Assembly (NCBI GenBank): GCA_018136815.1
Contig: CM030938.1
Location: 5,612,638-5,676,637 of the forward strand
DNA length: 64,000 nucleotides
Direction: 5' to 3'
DNA from: Isochrysis galbana
Lineage: Eukaryota; Haptophyta; Isochrysidales; Isochrysidaceae
Shown one piece after another: positions 1 through 10,385 of the stretch. The translations under genes and the position numbers were made by a program. Within the stretch, counting starts at the first letter, position 1, and each line of letters begins with the position of its first letter. The notes beneath the pieces are model-generated. The model saw nothing but the letters and a program-made list of their open reading frames with translations, did no database searches and had not been told where the DNA came from.

Positions 1-2
1 AT

Positions 3-407
3 GCCCTATCACAGGCTGCTGATTTGCACGGCTCCTACTTAAAGAACTCAACAACGGGCTTGGCTACTGTGGAGTGGCTGCGATGGTCGTGGGAAGTGTA
101 CTTTCCAACTAATTTGCCTCGACTGCCACCACGCTGGGAGCGAGTCAAGCCTGGCAAGCTGTTGTGCACCGGTACGGCTGGTGAGGTATCGGCGCCAAGA
201 ATGCGCATGCCTAGAACGCTCGTCGCCGTCGCGACTGCCGATCCCATGCTCGACGAAGGTCTCGCGTGCGCCGACGCACTTCGAGAGGTTGGCGCATTGG
301 AGGACCTACTTTACTCGAAAGGGTCTCACAGCCTCTCGTTGCAACTCGACATCAAGGCACGTACAGATCTCAAGGAGAAGTGGGCAGCTATGCTTGCTTC
401 TGTATAG
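3..407 (+). CDS. alpha/beta hydrolase (Abhydrolase_3-like), C-terminal part
   Basis: The reading frame is open from the window's left edge to a TAG at 405-407, so the 5' part is missing. An exon could also begin after the CAG at 12-14. The visible residues match the C-terminal third of hormone-sensitive-lipase/carboxylesterase-type hydrolases. There is an aromatic helix (EWLRWSWEVYF), then a strand and acid motif (TLVAVATADPMLDEG) holding the catalytic Asp, a helix ACADALREVG, and KGSHSLSL with the likely catalytic His. The nucleophile Ser (GDSAG) and oxyanion HGGG motifs would lie upstream, outside the window. Members hydrolyse esters or amides of small substrates; the substrate here cannot be told. 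The order Asp-DEG-helix-His is family-specific enough for the fold, but the stretch is short and no complete gene is visible. Confidence 0.5.
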   Translation, partial: ALSQAADLHGSYLKNSTTGLATVEWLRWSWEVYFPTNLPRLPPRWERVKPGKLLCTGTAGEVSAPRMRMPRTLVAVATADPMLDEGLACADALREVGALEDLLYSKGSHSLSLQLDIKARTDLKEKWAAMLASV

Positions 408-1701
408 CTGAGCGGATCTGACCAAAGGCGTGGCGAACTTACCCCTCCGGATCATATAGACTCGCGCACAACACGCGCGCTATCGGCTCACCGCCAACGC
501 AACCATCGCCGGCGTCGTGCTCTCAACGGGCCCGATCTGTACCAGCATCGGCATATTCGTCGGAGCACTTACTCAGGCCTCACGCACCATAAGGACTTCA
601 ACATATGTTTCACTCATATTAGAGCCTTCCAGCCTGCACAGTACAATGCCATGGGCATGGAGGCCTTTCACCTGAGCGCGTGACCTACGCGACGAGCCGC
701 CCTGATCTTCTCACACAGGGTAGGTGATGCAGTGCCACATGCACCCACCCGCTCATGCTACATCGGAGGCACACCCGGCAAACTGCTGCTCAGCAGTCCT
801 ACCCGAGCGGCGTTTCACTCCCGTCGCCGCTCGAGGCCACAGCAGCGTGCCATAGCGGCTCGGCCGAGCCTCATACCACCCGGTAAGGAACGAGATACCC
901 CCCTTTGATCGGGTATCCCCCGGCCCACACGTATCTGCCTCGCCCTGTGCTTTTGCTTGGCCTTGCCTGGCCGGCTCGAATGCCAATCAACAAATGCTAT
1001 TCATTGCCTAAGTTGGTCAAACTGGCTTCACAACCAAAACATCGGTTCAAGTCTACTACCTGAACGATGCCACGAGGCATGGTCCAGATGTGTGCTTTCT
1101 GGACTCAATGCTCCCATGGTCGGAGCATCCGTGCACATGGCATGGTCGAGGACCCTGTTGCAGCTCTTTACTTGAACTTCCACCGCCCATGCATGAGCAG
1201 GTGACTAGGAAACCACTGATGGTAAATGCACTCCATTTGGGTACCTTGTGGGCGCATCTGCACCTCTTAAAATGATGGTATCTCTATGAATCCTCTATGT
1301 GCATCTTCTCATCTTCTTGTCAAGTTTGGAATTGCCGCGAGGTCTTTGAAGAGGTGCACCTATGGCACGAACACGCTATTGCTTCAAACGACACCGACGA
1401 CGACGATGACGAGTGTCACACCGCCGTGGAGGAGTGGGGGCGGCGCCTTGTGGAGACGCTCCAGGGGTGCTGCCGTGGAAGCTTGAAATGGTCAGTCATC
1501 GAGCAGCATCCAAATCTAAGTACTGAGTAAGAAGATTTTTATCATCATGGCGAGTTTATAAGTGTAGATGTTTGGAGTGAGTATCATATGATATCAGATA
1601 TATGACGTCATACTCAGTTCCATGGCAAGTGTCATATGACGGTATGACGGAACAACCAGGCCTTGATCAGGAGCCCATAGCATACTTTCTGCCCACCCCC
1701 A
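408..1701. other. no confident gene; possible exon near 1330-1470
   Basis: No conserved protein is recognisable in these 1.3 kb. One stretch on the + strand (about 1330-1470) reads as plausible protein (CREVFEEVHLWHEHAIAS followed by an acidic DDDDDE run encoded by GAC repeats). It follows a pyrimidine-rich CAAG and could be a coding exon or the remains of one, but no start, partner exon or family can be assigned. Confidence 0.2.
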
Positions 1702-1748
1702 AGGTCGTTTGCCTTCATTTGGTACCCCTCGTTTCCAAATATGCGGGT
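1702..1748 (+). repeat. dispersed 45-bp module, copy 1 of 3
   Basis: The core TTTGGTACCCCTCGTTTCC, preceded by AAGGTCGTTTGCCTTCA, recurs almost identically at 57221-57268 and 57472-57508, all in the same orientation. It is probably an end of a small non-autonomous mobile element, but the partner terminus was not identified. Confidence 0.6.
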
Positions 1749-1949
1749 TGTCCCCCTCGCGCGTTTAGCCAGGCCCTGAACGTGCTAATGGTGCGCTTCT
1801 CACGTGAATTGTACCGATTTTGATGGCACCTTGGAATGATTTTTGTAGTTAGCGTTTTAGGAACCACTATGAAATAGTATTCAACGCTCCCGTGGTTCTC
1901 CCTGGGCCCCCTTCGCGTGGGCCAACAGAAGGCAACCAACGTCGCTCAG

Positions 1950-2250
1950 TGTGATGACAACTTCAAGATTGAGGACGGTGTGTGCAAGCTGAAGTATACA
2001 TTAGGCTCTCCCATGAAAACCCCGCCAGGTGACTCAGGAGGAGGAAACGTACACTACTTGGACAAACACGCTGTGGATTGCGGCTCGAACGGTCTGAATC
2101 AATTCCAGCTCACAAGACCATCTGATAGCAAGCTTTCGTATAGATACAAATGCCTTGAGGGTATTGATAGTACACCAAGTTCATTAACGTTAACACCAAC
2201 TGACACCATTCTAAGTGATGCTAGCGTGATATACTTGGGAAAGCGCGTAA
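1950..2250 (+). pseudogene. Cys-rich extracellular-type repeat domain, exon fragment
   Basis: An open frame starts directly after an acceptor-like GCTCAG at 1944-1949. The visible protein has regularly spaced cysteines and one repeat-like block: YLDKHAVDCGSNGLNQFQL, then RP, then YRYKCLEG. I recall this LD(R/K)H-x-V-x-C-G pattern from secreted Cys-rich repeat proteins of protists, which is memory rather than a search. There is no ATG in frame. After about 2250 the translation becomes low-complexity, and a donor-like GCGTAAAC follows GKR at about 2245. It is either one exon of a larger gene or a stranded fragment next to the MITEs. Function unknown. Confidence 0.35.
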
Positions 2251-2486
2251 ACCGAAAGCGGCGAATACAGCTTGTACCGCCAGCCAGGTGGCAGAGGCAG
2301 AGAAGATTCGCGTCTCAACATCATTGTGCAGGCTTGCAGCGGAAGGAGGTACAAAGTGTGTAGGGGGGCAGCATCTGTGGTCGCTAACACGATCGTTGGA
2401 AGGGCTGGACGCGGAAGGCGACAGCCTCGGTCAGAGAGGTTGGATCCGGGCAAATTCGCGGACACAAAGTGCTCGTTTTTTTAGAA

Positions 2487-2643
2487 AATCTGACAACTTC
2501 CCGCGTGCGGGGGTAGGGGGGGAAACAAACAACTTTCTGGGAGCGCTGCACGAGTTGGGGAGGAGGGCTGCACGAGTGGGCGGCATTCCCCGGGAAGTTG
2601 TTTGGTTCCCCCCCTACCCCTGTACGCGGGAAGTTGTTAGATT
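2487..2643. mobile_element. hairpin MITE, copy 1
   Basis: The two ends are imperfect inverted repeats of about 45 bp: AATCTGACAACTTCCCGCG at the left and CGCGGGAAGTTGTTAGATT at the right. Inside them, a GGGGGTAGGGGGG arm pairs with a CCCCCCTACCCC arm. The centre (about 55 bp) carries a short direct duplication containing TGCACGAG. No coding capacity. A transcript could fold into one long hairpin. Confidence 0.75.
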
Positions 2644-2688
2644 TGCCCCCTCCAAAAAAACGCGCATTCTTGTCGAAACCCGCGCACT

Positions 2689-2845
2689 AATCTGACAACC
2701 TTCCGCGTGCGGGGGTAGGGGGGGAAACAAACAACTTCTTGGGAGCGCTGCACGAGTTGGGGAGGAGGGCTGCACGAGCGGGCGGCATTCCCCAGGAAGT
2801 TGTTTGGTTCCCCCCCTACCCCTGTACGCGGGAAGTTGTTAGATT
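2689..2845. mobile_element. hairpin MITE, copy 2 (direct orientation)
   Basis: A second copy of the element at 2487-2643, in the same orientation and separated from it by 45 bp (TGCCCCCTCC then an A-run and GCGCATTCTTG). It differs at only a few bases. Its right end abuts the truncated LINE that starts at about 2850, so the LINE and MITE are nested or were joined by a break. Confidence 0.75.
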
Positions 2846-2849
2846 TGCC

Positions 2850-4475
2850 CGGCACCAGACCTACACTAGGATAGACCGCGTATACGCGGCGGAATACTAC
2901 TCCACGTGGAGATGGTATAAAGCATACATAGACATCAAACTATTCACGGGCATGGCGGCATCGGATCACCACCCGGTGGTTGCGACGTTCGCAATAGCCC
3001 CGCCTAGACGGGCGACGGAGATAGAAGCCAAGATACCGCTGGAGGTGTTGGAAGACCCGGATACGCGAGAGATGATTAACCTCCTCTGGAGACGACTATA
3101 TACGGCCCCCCCGGGAGAAGGCGCTAGGGGCAAACTCTTGATGTGGACGGAATCTAAAAGGAAAGTATCCTCGATCCTCCTCGCGAAAGCGGTGGAGCTT
3201 CGCAGACGACGAACGTACGCCCAAATGGAAGTTGACGCGGTAGCGGCTGCTAGGAAAGCCCAGATGGCGGCAATCCCCAACGTAGCCCGGCTAGACTCCA
3301 TAGCTGAACTTAACCGTAAAGTAGTAGATAAAAGGCGTACGTTCTCACCGGCCCCGCCTCTAGCGGAAAAGATCATAAGGGCGGAAGAGCTTGTCACGAA
3401 GCAATTTTTTAGAAGATTCACGCCTAGACATGCTAATGGAGACATCCCAGCGATGCATGCAGGGGTGAGATGGGAGGACCCACAACCAACCCTAGAGGAA
3501 GATAATATAGCTACCGAGGATTCCGCCATCTTAGCTTCATTGCGGAAGTATTACGTGTGGCTCTTTAGCGAGAAAGCATCACAAGGCGCAGAACCCCTCC
3601 TCCACGCGCTGAAGCAGCACCAGATACCGGCGAGCCATAGGTCCTTTTTGGATAAGCCCATCGGCTATTCCGAGATCATCAGGGCGATACGCCAAATGGC
3701 AAAAGGTAAATCCACGGGGCCGGATGGCATCCCGATGGAATTCTACCAAAGCTTCGAAAAACTCGTAGCCCCGCAACTGATGGACATGTTTCAAGAGGCA
3801 TACCGGACGGGGGCACTCCCGGAGGACACGTGCTCGGGAGACATTACGCTACTCTATAAGAACGGGGACGCCAGGGACCCGAGGAACTATAGACCTATCA
3901 CGTTGCTCCAAACGGACTACAAAATTCTCGCAAAGGTCTTAGCTAACAGGCTCAAGAGGACGATCCATACCATTATTTCCAAGGAGCAAGTAGGCTTTGT
4001 ACCCAGGCGCATGAATGATAGGCGAAGCCACCCATCTTCTGAAGCTAGTACAAGCGTATCTTGACGACACGGACGAGGAGGGCCTAGCATTGGCCATAGA
4101 TTGGGAAAAAGCTTTCGATAGAGTCAGCTGGGAGTATTATCATAAAGCGATACAAGCATTGGGCTTCGGCCCCGGCTACTCTAGGTGGCTAACGCTATTA
4201 ACGAACACGGACTCACTTCCGACCCGGTGGATCAAGGCCAATGGAAGGCGTAGCAACCCCTTCACGATACATTGTGGTATGCCTCAAGGGTGCCCGCTAT
4301 CTCCCCTCGCCTTTCTCTTAGTGGCCGAGGGCCTGACGCGCTTAATCAACGCCGATCCCGAGATGAGGGGAATCACGATAGGGCCTAGAGAGCTGAGACT
4401 TTCGCAATTCGCGGACGATACGCAAATTCTAGCGAACTCTTTCGAGTCATTAGGAAAGGCGATGCAGATTCTAGA
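2850..4475 (+). mobile_element. non-LTR retrotransposon (LINE) copy A, truncated at both ends and frameshifted
   Basis: It encodes the C-terminal end of the apurinic-like endonuclease (SDHHPV near 2960), a linker and most of the reverse transcriptase: GKSTGPDGIPMEF, NYRPITLLQTDYKILAKVL, AIDWEKAFDRVSW, GMPQGCPLSPLAF and the catalytic FADDTQ at about 4410. The first frame runs to 4064 and the second from about 4015. Compared with the copy at 20.5-24.2 kb, the break is explained by a 4-bp ATGA insertion at about 4011-4016. The sequence stops abruptly at CTAGA (4475), where an unrelated GC-rich repeat begins. The C-terminal Zn knuckle and 3' UTR are absent. Inactive. Confidence 0.9.
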
Positions 4476-4880
4476 CATCTGCGGCAGGCCTCCAGCTGCC
4501 CTCTGGCTCTGGCGGCCCCTGGAGGCTCCTGGAGGCCAGCTCAGGGGGCAGAGGAGGCTGGGGCGGGGGGGTCCTGGCCTTCCCTGCCTCCCTCTCGCTG
4601 CGCGCTCCTGAGCCTCTGGAGCCCCCACGCTGCACCTGTCTGCCTGTCGACCAGGGGGGGGAGGGGGGGTTGGAGCAATGGGCTGGCCACGAGGGGCTAG
4701 GATGGGCGAATGGGGCGAGCCTGTGGGGAAGGGAGTGGATCAGTAGGGCAGTGGCCTCCTGGCAAGCCATCAGGCATGCTAGGAGGATGGGTGGTTCCTC
4801 CCCCATGGCAGGGGAGGAGTGGAGAGAGGGGGGGGGCTCGTGCCCCCCCATGGGTCAACCAAGTATAAACTTAGTTGACC
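4476..4880 (+). repeat. GC-rich dispersed repeat, copy 1
   Basis: Shares CAGCTCAGGGGGCAG, GAGGCTGGGGC, then CTGTCTGCCTG and GACCAG in the same order with the reverse complement of about 24440-24640. It ends in a short inverted repeat, GGTCAAC (4853) and GTTGACC (4874), around AAGTATAAACTTA. The motif AAGTATAAACTTAGTTG also occurs, inverted, at about 30734-30750. Probably a non-autonomous element inserted in or joined to the LINE. Non-coding. Confidence 0.55.
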
Positions 4881-4985
4881 CCAAGAAGATCAACGCCGTG
4901 CGCTTTATTATCGACCCGCGCCACATCAATACGCTTGAAAAGGTCCGCTCCTTCCTCGGCCTCTGCTCTTATTACCCCGTTTTAG
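4868..4985 (+). pseudogene. Ty3/gypsy reverse-transcriptase/RNaseH-junction relic
   Basis: The translation VDPKKINAVRFIIDPRHINT followed by LEKVRSFLGLCSYY aligns with the 'DPKK...EAVRSFLGLCSYYRRF' segment of the chromovirus pol at 35.3 kb. It is clearly a different, older family. Only about 40 codons survive. It starts where the repeat at 4476-4880 ends. Confidence 0.7.
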
Positions 4986-5177
4986 TAAGGGCCTTAGTAA
5001 GGGGCTTTGCGCACGTGCACGTGGCGTAGAGCGTGAGCGCGCGTGACGGAGGGGGCGAGAGGGGGGCGAATCGCACCATTTCTTGGCGAAGATTTTCGTA
5101 GCGTCAGGTAGCCCCCCCCGGAGCTTTTTTATTGGGCATCGCGCCACGGTCAAAAAATGCAGCCAAACCCTCAACCC

Positions 5178-5345
5178 TTACTAATAGTTAAAAGCCTCTG
5201 TTTGCTGACCGCCCTATTTACTATTTAATTTTAATAAATAATTAAACCTTACGGGATGTAAAAATAAAAATGTTCGCATGGTCCTCTTTCGACGGAACGC
5301 GACCTCGGTGAGAATTCTATGAATTTTGCTTCTTCTTCTTGCTAC
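5178..5345. repeat. AT-rich end sequence with GTCGCGTTCCGTC terminal motif (minus orientation)
   Basis: Positions 5279-5306 read, on the minus strand, GTCGCGTTCCGTCGAAAGAG followed by GACCATG. Closely related motifs lie at 28407-28436 (+) and 63381-63405 (-, upstream of the IS5-type transposase). An AT-rich block follows inward. CTGTTTGCTGACCGCCCTA at 5199-5217 resembles the inverted 20-mers at 10094 and 12576. I read this as a terminus of a DNA-transposon family. Confidence 0.4.
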
Positions 5346-6362
5346 TACTACCTCCGTTCCATTACTGAACCGCATCGCCAAAATAGGGACAGTAAAGTTG
5401 ACATAAAAAAAATTCGTGTTGAGAGGGGAATAGCGGGTACACTGGGGCGAAAGACCACCAAAAAATCTGGCACCCAAACCCACCAAAGGCGTCCGAATAT
5501 TACGTTTTCAGTATTGATCAAACACGATTTTGGCGCCCCCTAGCTAGACGACCGATCGCCTTGCCACGAAAGCTCTCGCCGCTCCGCCACTCTCGCGAGA
5601 GCCGGGCCCGAGCCCCCGCAGCATGGGAGGCGCACTGGTGGCGACTTTGTGAGGCGCTGCCGTCCCGCGTCCTGCCTCTCCCGAGCAGCCTCCTGAGCTG
5701 CCCAGCACGCCCGAGGAGGATGAGGCCCCACCGTCCAAGAAGCGGCGGTGCTCCTTGACATCGAACTGCCAGGCGGCAATTGCTGTGGCATACGAGCATA
5801 CGAGCGCGAGCGGCTGCCAGAGCCGAAGCATGGGAAGGAGTGGCAGCGAGCGCACGCGGCATTGTGTGAGAAGTATGATGTTGGCCCGCGCTATCCGGCT
5901 GAGGTCAGCCGAACATCAGCTGGCTGAGGCGCTGAGGCAGGAGGCAGGACGTCTGCCGGCATCCGGCATCCCGCAAGTGTGCTAGTGGCCTTGCCGCTGT
6001 GCAAGTGTGAGTAAGCATTCAGCATGAATGCCCCCCCTGAGGAATTCAGTGCTCTCTTCAATATTAAAGCTTTGTGTTGGCGCGCATCGTTGAGGTGGAG
6101 GGATCGAATGAGTATGATTTGTGATTTGCCGCACCGCCGTGATGTGTGATGTGCTTAAGGACACTGATTAGAATTCCATTCATTGCAACTTCGTCCCTAG
6201 CTAGGTGCGAATCACACTATTGAGATGAAACAAAATGTTCATGTTAAGCCCCAATGTACCCTCTCCCCTCTGATATCTTTGGCGGGGCCTCAATATTAGT
6301 GTCTAGCTAACCGTTATTGTTTTAAGCCTCCTTGACGTCTCAGTAATGGAACGGAGGTAGTA
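5346..6362. mobile_element. Stowaway/mariner-like TIR element, ~1.02 kb
   Basis: The ends are perfect 23-bp terminal inverted repeats (5346-5368 and 6340-6362) that begin TACTACCTCCGTTCCATTAC. The outermost TA is the expected target duplication for the Tc1/mariner superfamily, and CTACCTCCGTTCC closely resembles the known Stowaway terminus CTCCCTCCGTTCC. No transposase is visible inside. The interior contains a degraded protein-like stretch (PEEDEAPPSKKRRC at about 5710-5755, then after a frame change LPEPKHGKEWQRAHAALCEK at about 5815-5875), possibly a captured host exon. Non-autonomous. Confidence 0.7.
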
Positions 6363-6992
6363 TCAATATACAATATTACTGTTGATAGTCTTTTGTGGCG
6401 CCTGTCCTATGCCTCGCCACGTGGGTTCGCCTTTTGCATTCATGCCTCAAACATATAAGCGCGTGAGCGGTCGCAGCACCAGCGCTGTCCTCCCAATATA
6501 ATTCGACAACGACATCGCCATTCCCCTTGCACACACACACATGCACGCACAAACTCCGCGTGTGGTGGCCGGCATCCCTTCCAGACCCCTCAGCGGCTGC
6601 CCAATAGACCGCCCAACAATGGGGCCCCAAGAAGAGCAATGGGCGGCACAACGAGCGTCGGGGTCGCGGCCATAAAGGCCGATTCCCCGCCCACGTGTCG
6701 AAGAGTGCACCCACATGGCAGCACGGTCGCATGGGCGAAAGGTACCCGAGCGACACGCAGCTACACCTCAGCCATCACGTCGTGCTCTCCCCGTCGATGG
6801 GGCTAGCCACAGCGGAACCCTCCCGTCGCACTGCGCTCCGGTCGGCCTGCCCGGTAGCGGCGAGGTAGCACAGGCGCACGAGAAACTCGCATTCGCACGG
6901 GGAATTCGCATTGTCGCGCACGAAGAGGGGTGGCGTTGTGGGCGCTGTGAAGCAGCGGCGTGGAAATCTACTTGGCCATGTGCAGCTCGAGC
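6363..6992. other. intergenic, nothing recognised
   Basis: Downstream flank of the PGRL1-like gene. It contains a short CA run near 6530 but no convincing coding region, RNA gene or repeat. Confidence 0.4.
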
Positions 6993-8677
6993 TTAACGTG
7001 CCTTGACAGCCTTGGTGGAGCCGGTGATAACCATCTTGGCGCGGTCTGCGACGAGATCAACCTTGCAGTTGGGGCACTGGCACTTGACAATGTCGCTCGG
7101 CGGGCCGGTGCCCTTGCCCAGGATGTCATCCTTCTGCTTGGGAGGGGGGAAGGGGGTATGAGAGGGCAAAAGGGGGCGAGGGAGAGCGCAAGGGTTGTTC
7201 CATGTAGGTAAAGAGCCCCACACCTGCACGTTGAAGAGGTCGCCAAAGTAGACGTTGATGAGGTAGTTGCAGTTGGGGCAAGCCGAGGCGGTAACAAGCG
7301 GATTTTGACAGAAGATGTTCTCAGTGAACCAGAGGGTGAAGAAATAGGAGGGGAGAAGCGCAATCAGGATGAGAAGGAAGGGGTCAAGGTGGAGCGTCCA
7401 GAACTCGATCTCGCCAAAGAGGATGAGACCGGCCGCAAAGCCCGGAACGTAGAGCAGCCGCTGCTTAGCCCAGTCGACGCGTAGGTCCATTTTGCATTCG
7501 CCATCAACCTGATAGCAGGAACCAGCATTGGCGGCAGCTATGACTGCATGCTCGCTGCGCGTTTAGAGCATGGCCAATGGGCAGGCAGCTCGATGGGGCG
7601 AGGGCGCGACAGCTGTAGCTCGCAGAGTGGGCCGGCACCTTGCAGCTTGGCGCCTCGTGGAGAACAACCGGAGAGCCGGCCGCCTTGAGCTGGCGGCGGA
7701 GGACATCGTATTCGCTATCATTAAGAATGGGCTTGCCCTCACGGTACCTGAGTGGCGGAGCAAGGCGACCGGATGGTGAGGCAAGCACCTGTCAACCTGC
7801 TCCTGCCCGCGGGGTCGACCTTTCGCGCGCGCCACGTTCAGAGCGGCCACCCCATCGCCTACTAGTGGGCACATTTGTTCACGAAATTTGCGCGCCTCCG
7901 GATCTGCAGCGATCCATAGCGGCGGACCAGGCACGCCTCCATCTGCGCCCCTCCTCAATCCCCGCACACCACAGGGTTCCAACAGCCGCAGCCTGCCTCT
8001 TGAGGTCCACCTCCTCATCGCATCCTGTCCATACCGCCACGAGCCATTGGAGGTTGTCCATGGCAGAACCTTCGCTTAGCTCCTCTCCTCTGGCTCCCGC
8101 ACTGCCCACACGAGCAAGCTCGCGCCGCAAGTTGCCTTGCTGCTCCACTCTCCTTCAGCAGCTCAGGCCAAGTGGACGCACGCTCTTGCCCCAGTATGCA
8201 CACGTGCGAGAGCCAGCGCCAAACCACCACTTTGATGCAGCTCCAGAAGCCCCTCCACTCCCTCCCCTTCCCCCTTCCCCAATCCCCCTCCCCCCTCCCC
8301 CTCTCTCCTCACCTCTTATTTGCGATCAGAAACTTGATCTCATCCTTGGAGAATCCAGTCAGCTTGGAGCCCTCAAAGTCGAGATCGGTCTTGAGCTGCA
8401 TGTACTCATCATCGCTCAGCAGCGCCTTCTCGTCGTTGTAGAACGCGTCCAGGCAGTCGAGATAGAGCTTCTCCTTCTCTGCGAAGCCGATGATCTTCCG
8501 CTCTCCCGTCTTCACGTCTGTAGCGAGGAACTCGTCGTAGATGGAGCCGTCGAGGCGGACGGGGGAGATGCGGAGAGGAGTGCGCAGAGGACTGGCCGCC
8601 AGCGGTGCGCGCAGGGGGGAGAGGGAGAGGGCGGAGGCGGAAGCGAGGAGGAGGGAGAGGGGGGTGGTGGGGCGCAT
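6993..8677 (-). CDS. PGRL1: PGR5-like protein 1 (PGRL1-like), plastid cyclic electron flow, 4 exons
   Basis: Exons on the minus strand are 8677-8313, 7747-7639, 7508-7224 and 7133-6993. They join in frame through GT-AG introns of 565, 130 and 90 nt to give 299 codons plus stop. The N-terminus (MRPTTPLSLLLASASALSLS, then Arg/Pro/Ser-rich) looks like a signal peptide plus transit peptide. Two homologous blocks follow: KEKLYLDCLDAFYNDEKALL...EGSKLTGFSKDEIKFL, and YREGKPILNDSEYDVLRRQL. Next come two membrane helices (about 175-215), then CPNC and CQCPNCK cysteine pairs. This order, including FSKDEIKFL and paired Cys motifs, is that of PGRL1, the thylakoid partner of PGR5 in antimycin-sensitive cyclic electron flow around photosystem I. 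The last intron is a multiple of three without a stop, so its retention would add 30 residues just before the final Cys pair. Start chosen because it gives the leader and follows a CT-rich tract. Confidence 0.85.
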
Positions 8678-8830
8678 GGTTGAGGGGGCGTAGCGCGCGA
8701 GCAGGAGGGGTTACGGTAAGAGGGTTTCTGTCGGTGTTTAGGAGAGTTCAAAGACGGGAGATGTGGGGAGGCGAGAGCGCGGGGGCTACACGAGAGGGGG
8801 GAGAGCGAGAGAGAGAGAGGGAGGAGGAGG

Positions 8831-9049
<219 letters not shown>

Positions 9050-9389
9050 AGGGAGGGAGAGAGGGAGGGAAAGAGCGAGCGAGCGAGAGAGAGAGAGAGA
9101 GGTGGCGAGCGGGGTGTGGGGAGCGGAGAGGCTGCAAGGTGTAATTTCTTTCATGAGATGGGGGAGAGAAAGAAGGATATGCGACGAGGAGGGATGCGAG
9201 GAGCGAGAGAGAGGAGGAGGATACAACGCGAGGCGTACGCCGCGAGATCGGCTCGGATGAACAAAGAATAGCGATGAATCTGTGCTGAAGAGTGGAAAAA
9301 GGCGAGATCGACAGGATCTCCATTTGCCGCGGTCAACACCGCTTGTACAAAAGAAAAAGAGGCTGTAGTATGAGGAATTCGACGGGTGG

Positions 9390-9391
<2 letters not shown>

Positions 9392-9455
<64 letters not shown>

Positions 9456-9960
9456 TCAACTCTCTCTCTCTCAACTCTCTCTCTCTCTTTCTCAACTCTG
9501 TCTCTCTCCCTCCCTCCCTCCCTCTCCCCCCCCCTTCCTTCCCTCTCTCTCACCCACCATCTAAATATCAATCTCTCAATCTCTTTCTTTCACTTTCTCC
9601 ACCTTTCTCCACACCGACCGCCGCTGAACAGTCGAGAGCTCCGCGCCGAACTCAAATTTTGCGCCAGACGTGTTGAGGAACATCCTCTCTTCAGGCTCTT
9701 TCTCTCCTCAAGTTTACCCGCCAAACCCTCTCTTCCCTCCACCTCTCCCTCTCCCCCTCTCCCTCTCACATCCCCTCTCTCCCTCTCTCCTTCACCTCCT
9801 CTCTCCCTCTCTCCCTCTCTTCCTCTCTCCCCTTCACTGCGAATTCTTCCTCTACCTCCCTCTCTCTTCTCTCCCTCCGCCCCCCTCTCTCCCCTCCCTC
9901 TTCCCTCTCTCCATCTGGTGCTCTCCTCCCTCTTCCCTCTCAGCGGGAGATTGAGCCCCG
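9392..9960 (+). repeat. (CT)n run and polypyrimidine tract
   Basis: A pure CT run (9392-9452) followed by about 500 bp of CT/CCT-rich sequence. It is inverted relative to the (GA)n block 350 bp to the left, so the two could pair. No gene is recognisable between them (9050-9390). Confidence 0.9.
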
Positions 9961-10093
9961 CGAGATTCCCCTCGCTCCCGCCGACGCGGGAAAATAAAAG
10001 ACGCCCTCCTCGCCGTCCGTTTTTTTGACCGAAGAACACAGCGCGTCGCCGGTCTCCGAGCGCCGATCTCTTTCCTATGGAAATCAAGGGCCG

Positions 10094-10113
10094 CTGGTAG
10101 GGCGGTCAAACAG
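10094..10113 (+). repeat. 20-bp inverted repeat, left arm
   Basis: CTGGTAGGGCGGTCAAACAG here is perfectly inverted at 12576-12595. The pair encloses LINE copy B and small repeats. A related sequence with two extra bases is at 5199-5217. No matching target duplication was seen outside the arms. Confidence 0.6.
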
Positions 10114-10144
10114 TGTTTTTTATAAGGGGTGAAAAAATGACCAT

Positions 10145-10250
10145 CGGCATCGGTTCGAAGTTGGGCTTTTTAAGCTTTTGCGATTTGAGCATCTTTTGTC
10201 AGTTTTTGATTACGATTACGATTACGTTGCCCAACTTCGAACCGATGCCG
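10145..10250. repeat. perfect 22-bp stem hairpin with GATTAC tandem in the loop
   Basis: Arms at 10145-10166 and 10229-10250 are perfectly complementary (CGGCATCGGTTCGAAGTTGG... against its complement), separated by 62 nt. The right part of the loop carries three GATTACG units. The flanks are T-rich. It could be a small MITE or an RNA hairpin. Confidence 0.7.
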
Positions 10251-10284
10251 AGCGCGCTGCGTGGCCGTTTTCGACGATCCATCC

Positions 10285-10385
10285 GGATCAGTGATGGTGC
10301 ATCAGTACTAATATCAGTTGTTTACATCAGTATCAGCTCACCTCAAGCTGATAACTGATATCAATTATCAGTTGTCAGCAGCTTG
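10285..10385. repeat. TACTGAT/ATCAGTA palindromic cluster
   Basis: A dense set of GCATCAGTACTAATATCAG, CATCAGTATCAGC and AGCTGATAACTGATATC words. The same word family recurs at about 19579-19640, 19940-20005 and 59748-59800 (GAATACTGATGCATCAGTAT), suggesting ends of one non-autonomous element family. Confidence 0.5.

Noticed and set aside
10150..10165. tRNA gene (GGTTCGAA word)
   Set aside because: No cloverleaf around it. The word is part of a perfect hairpin.
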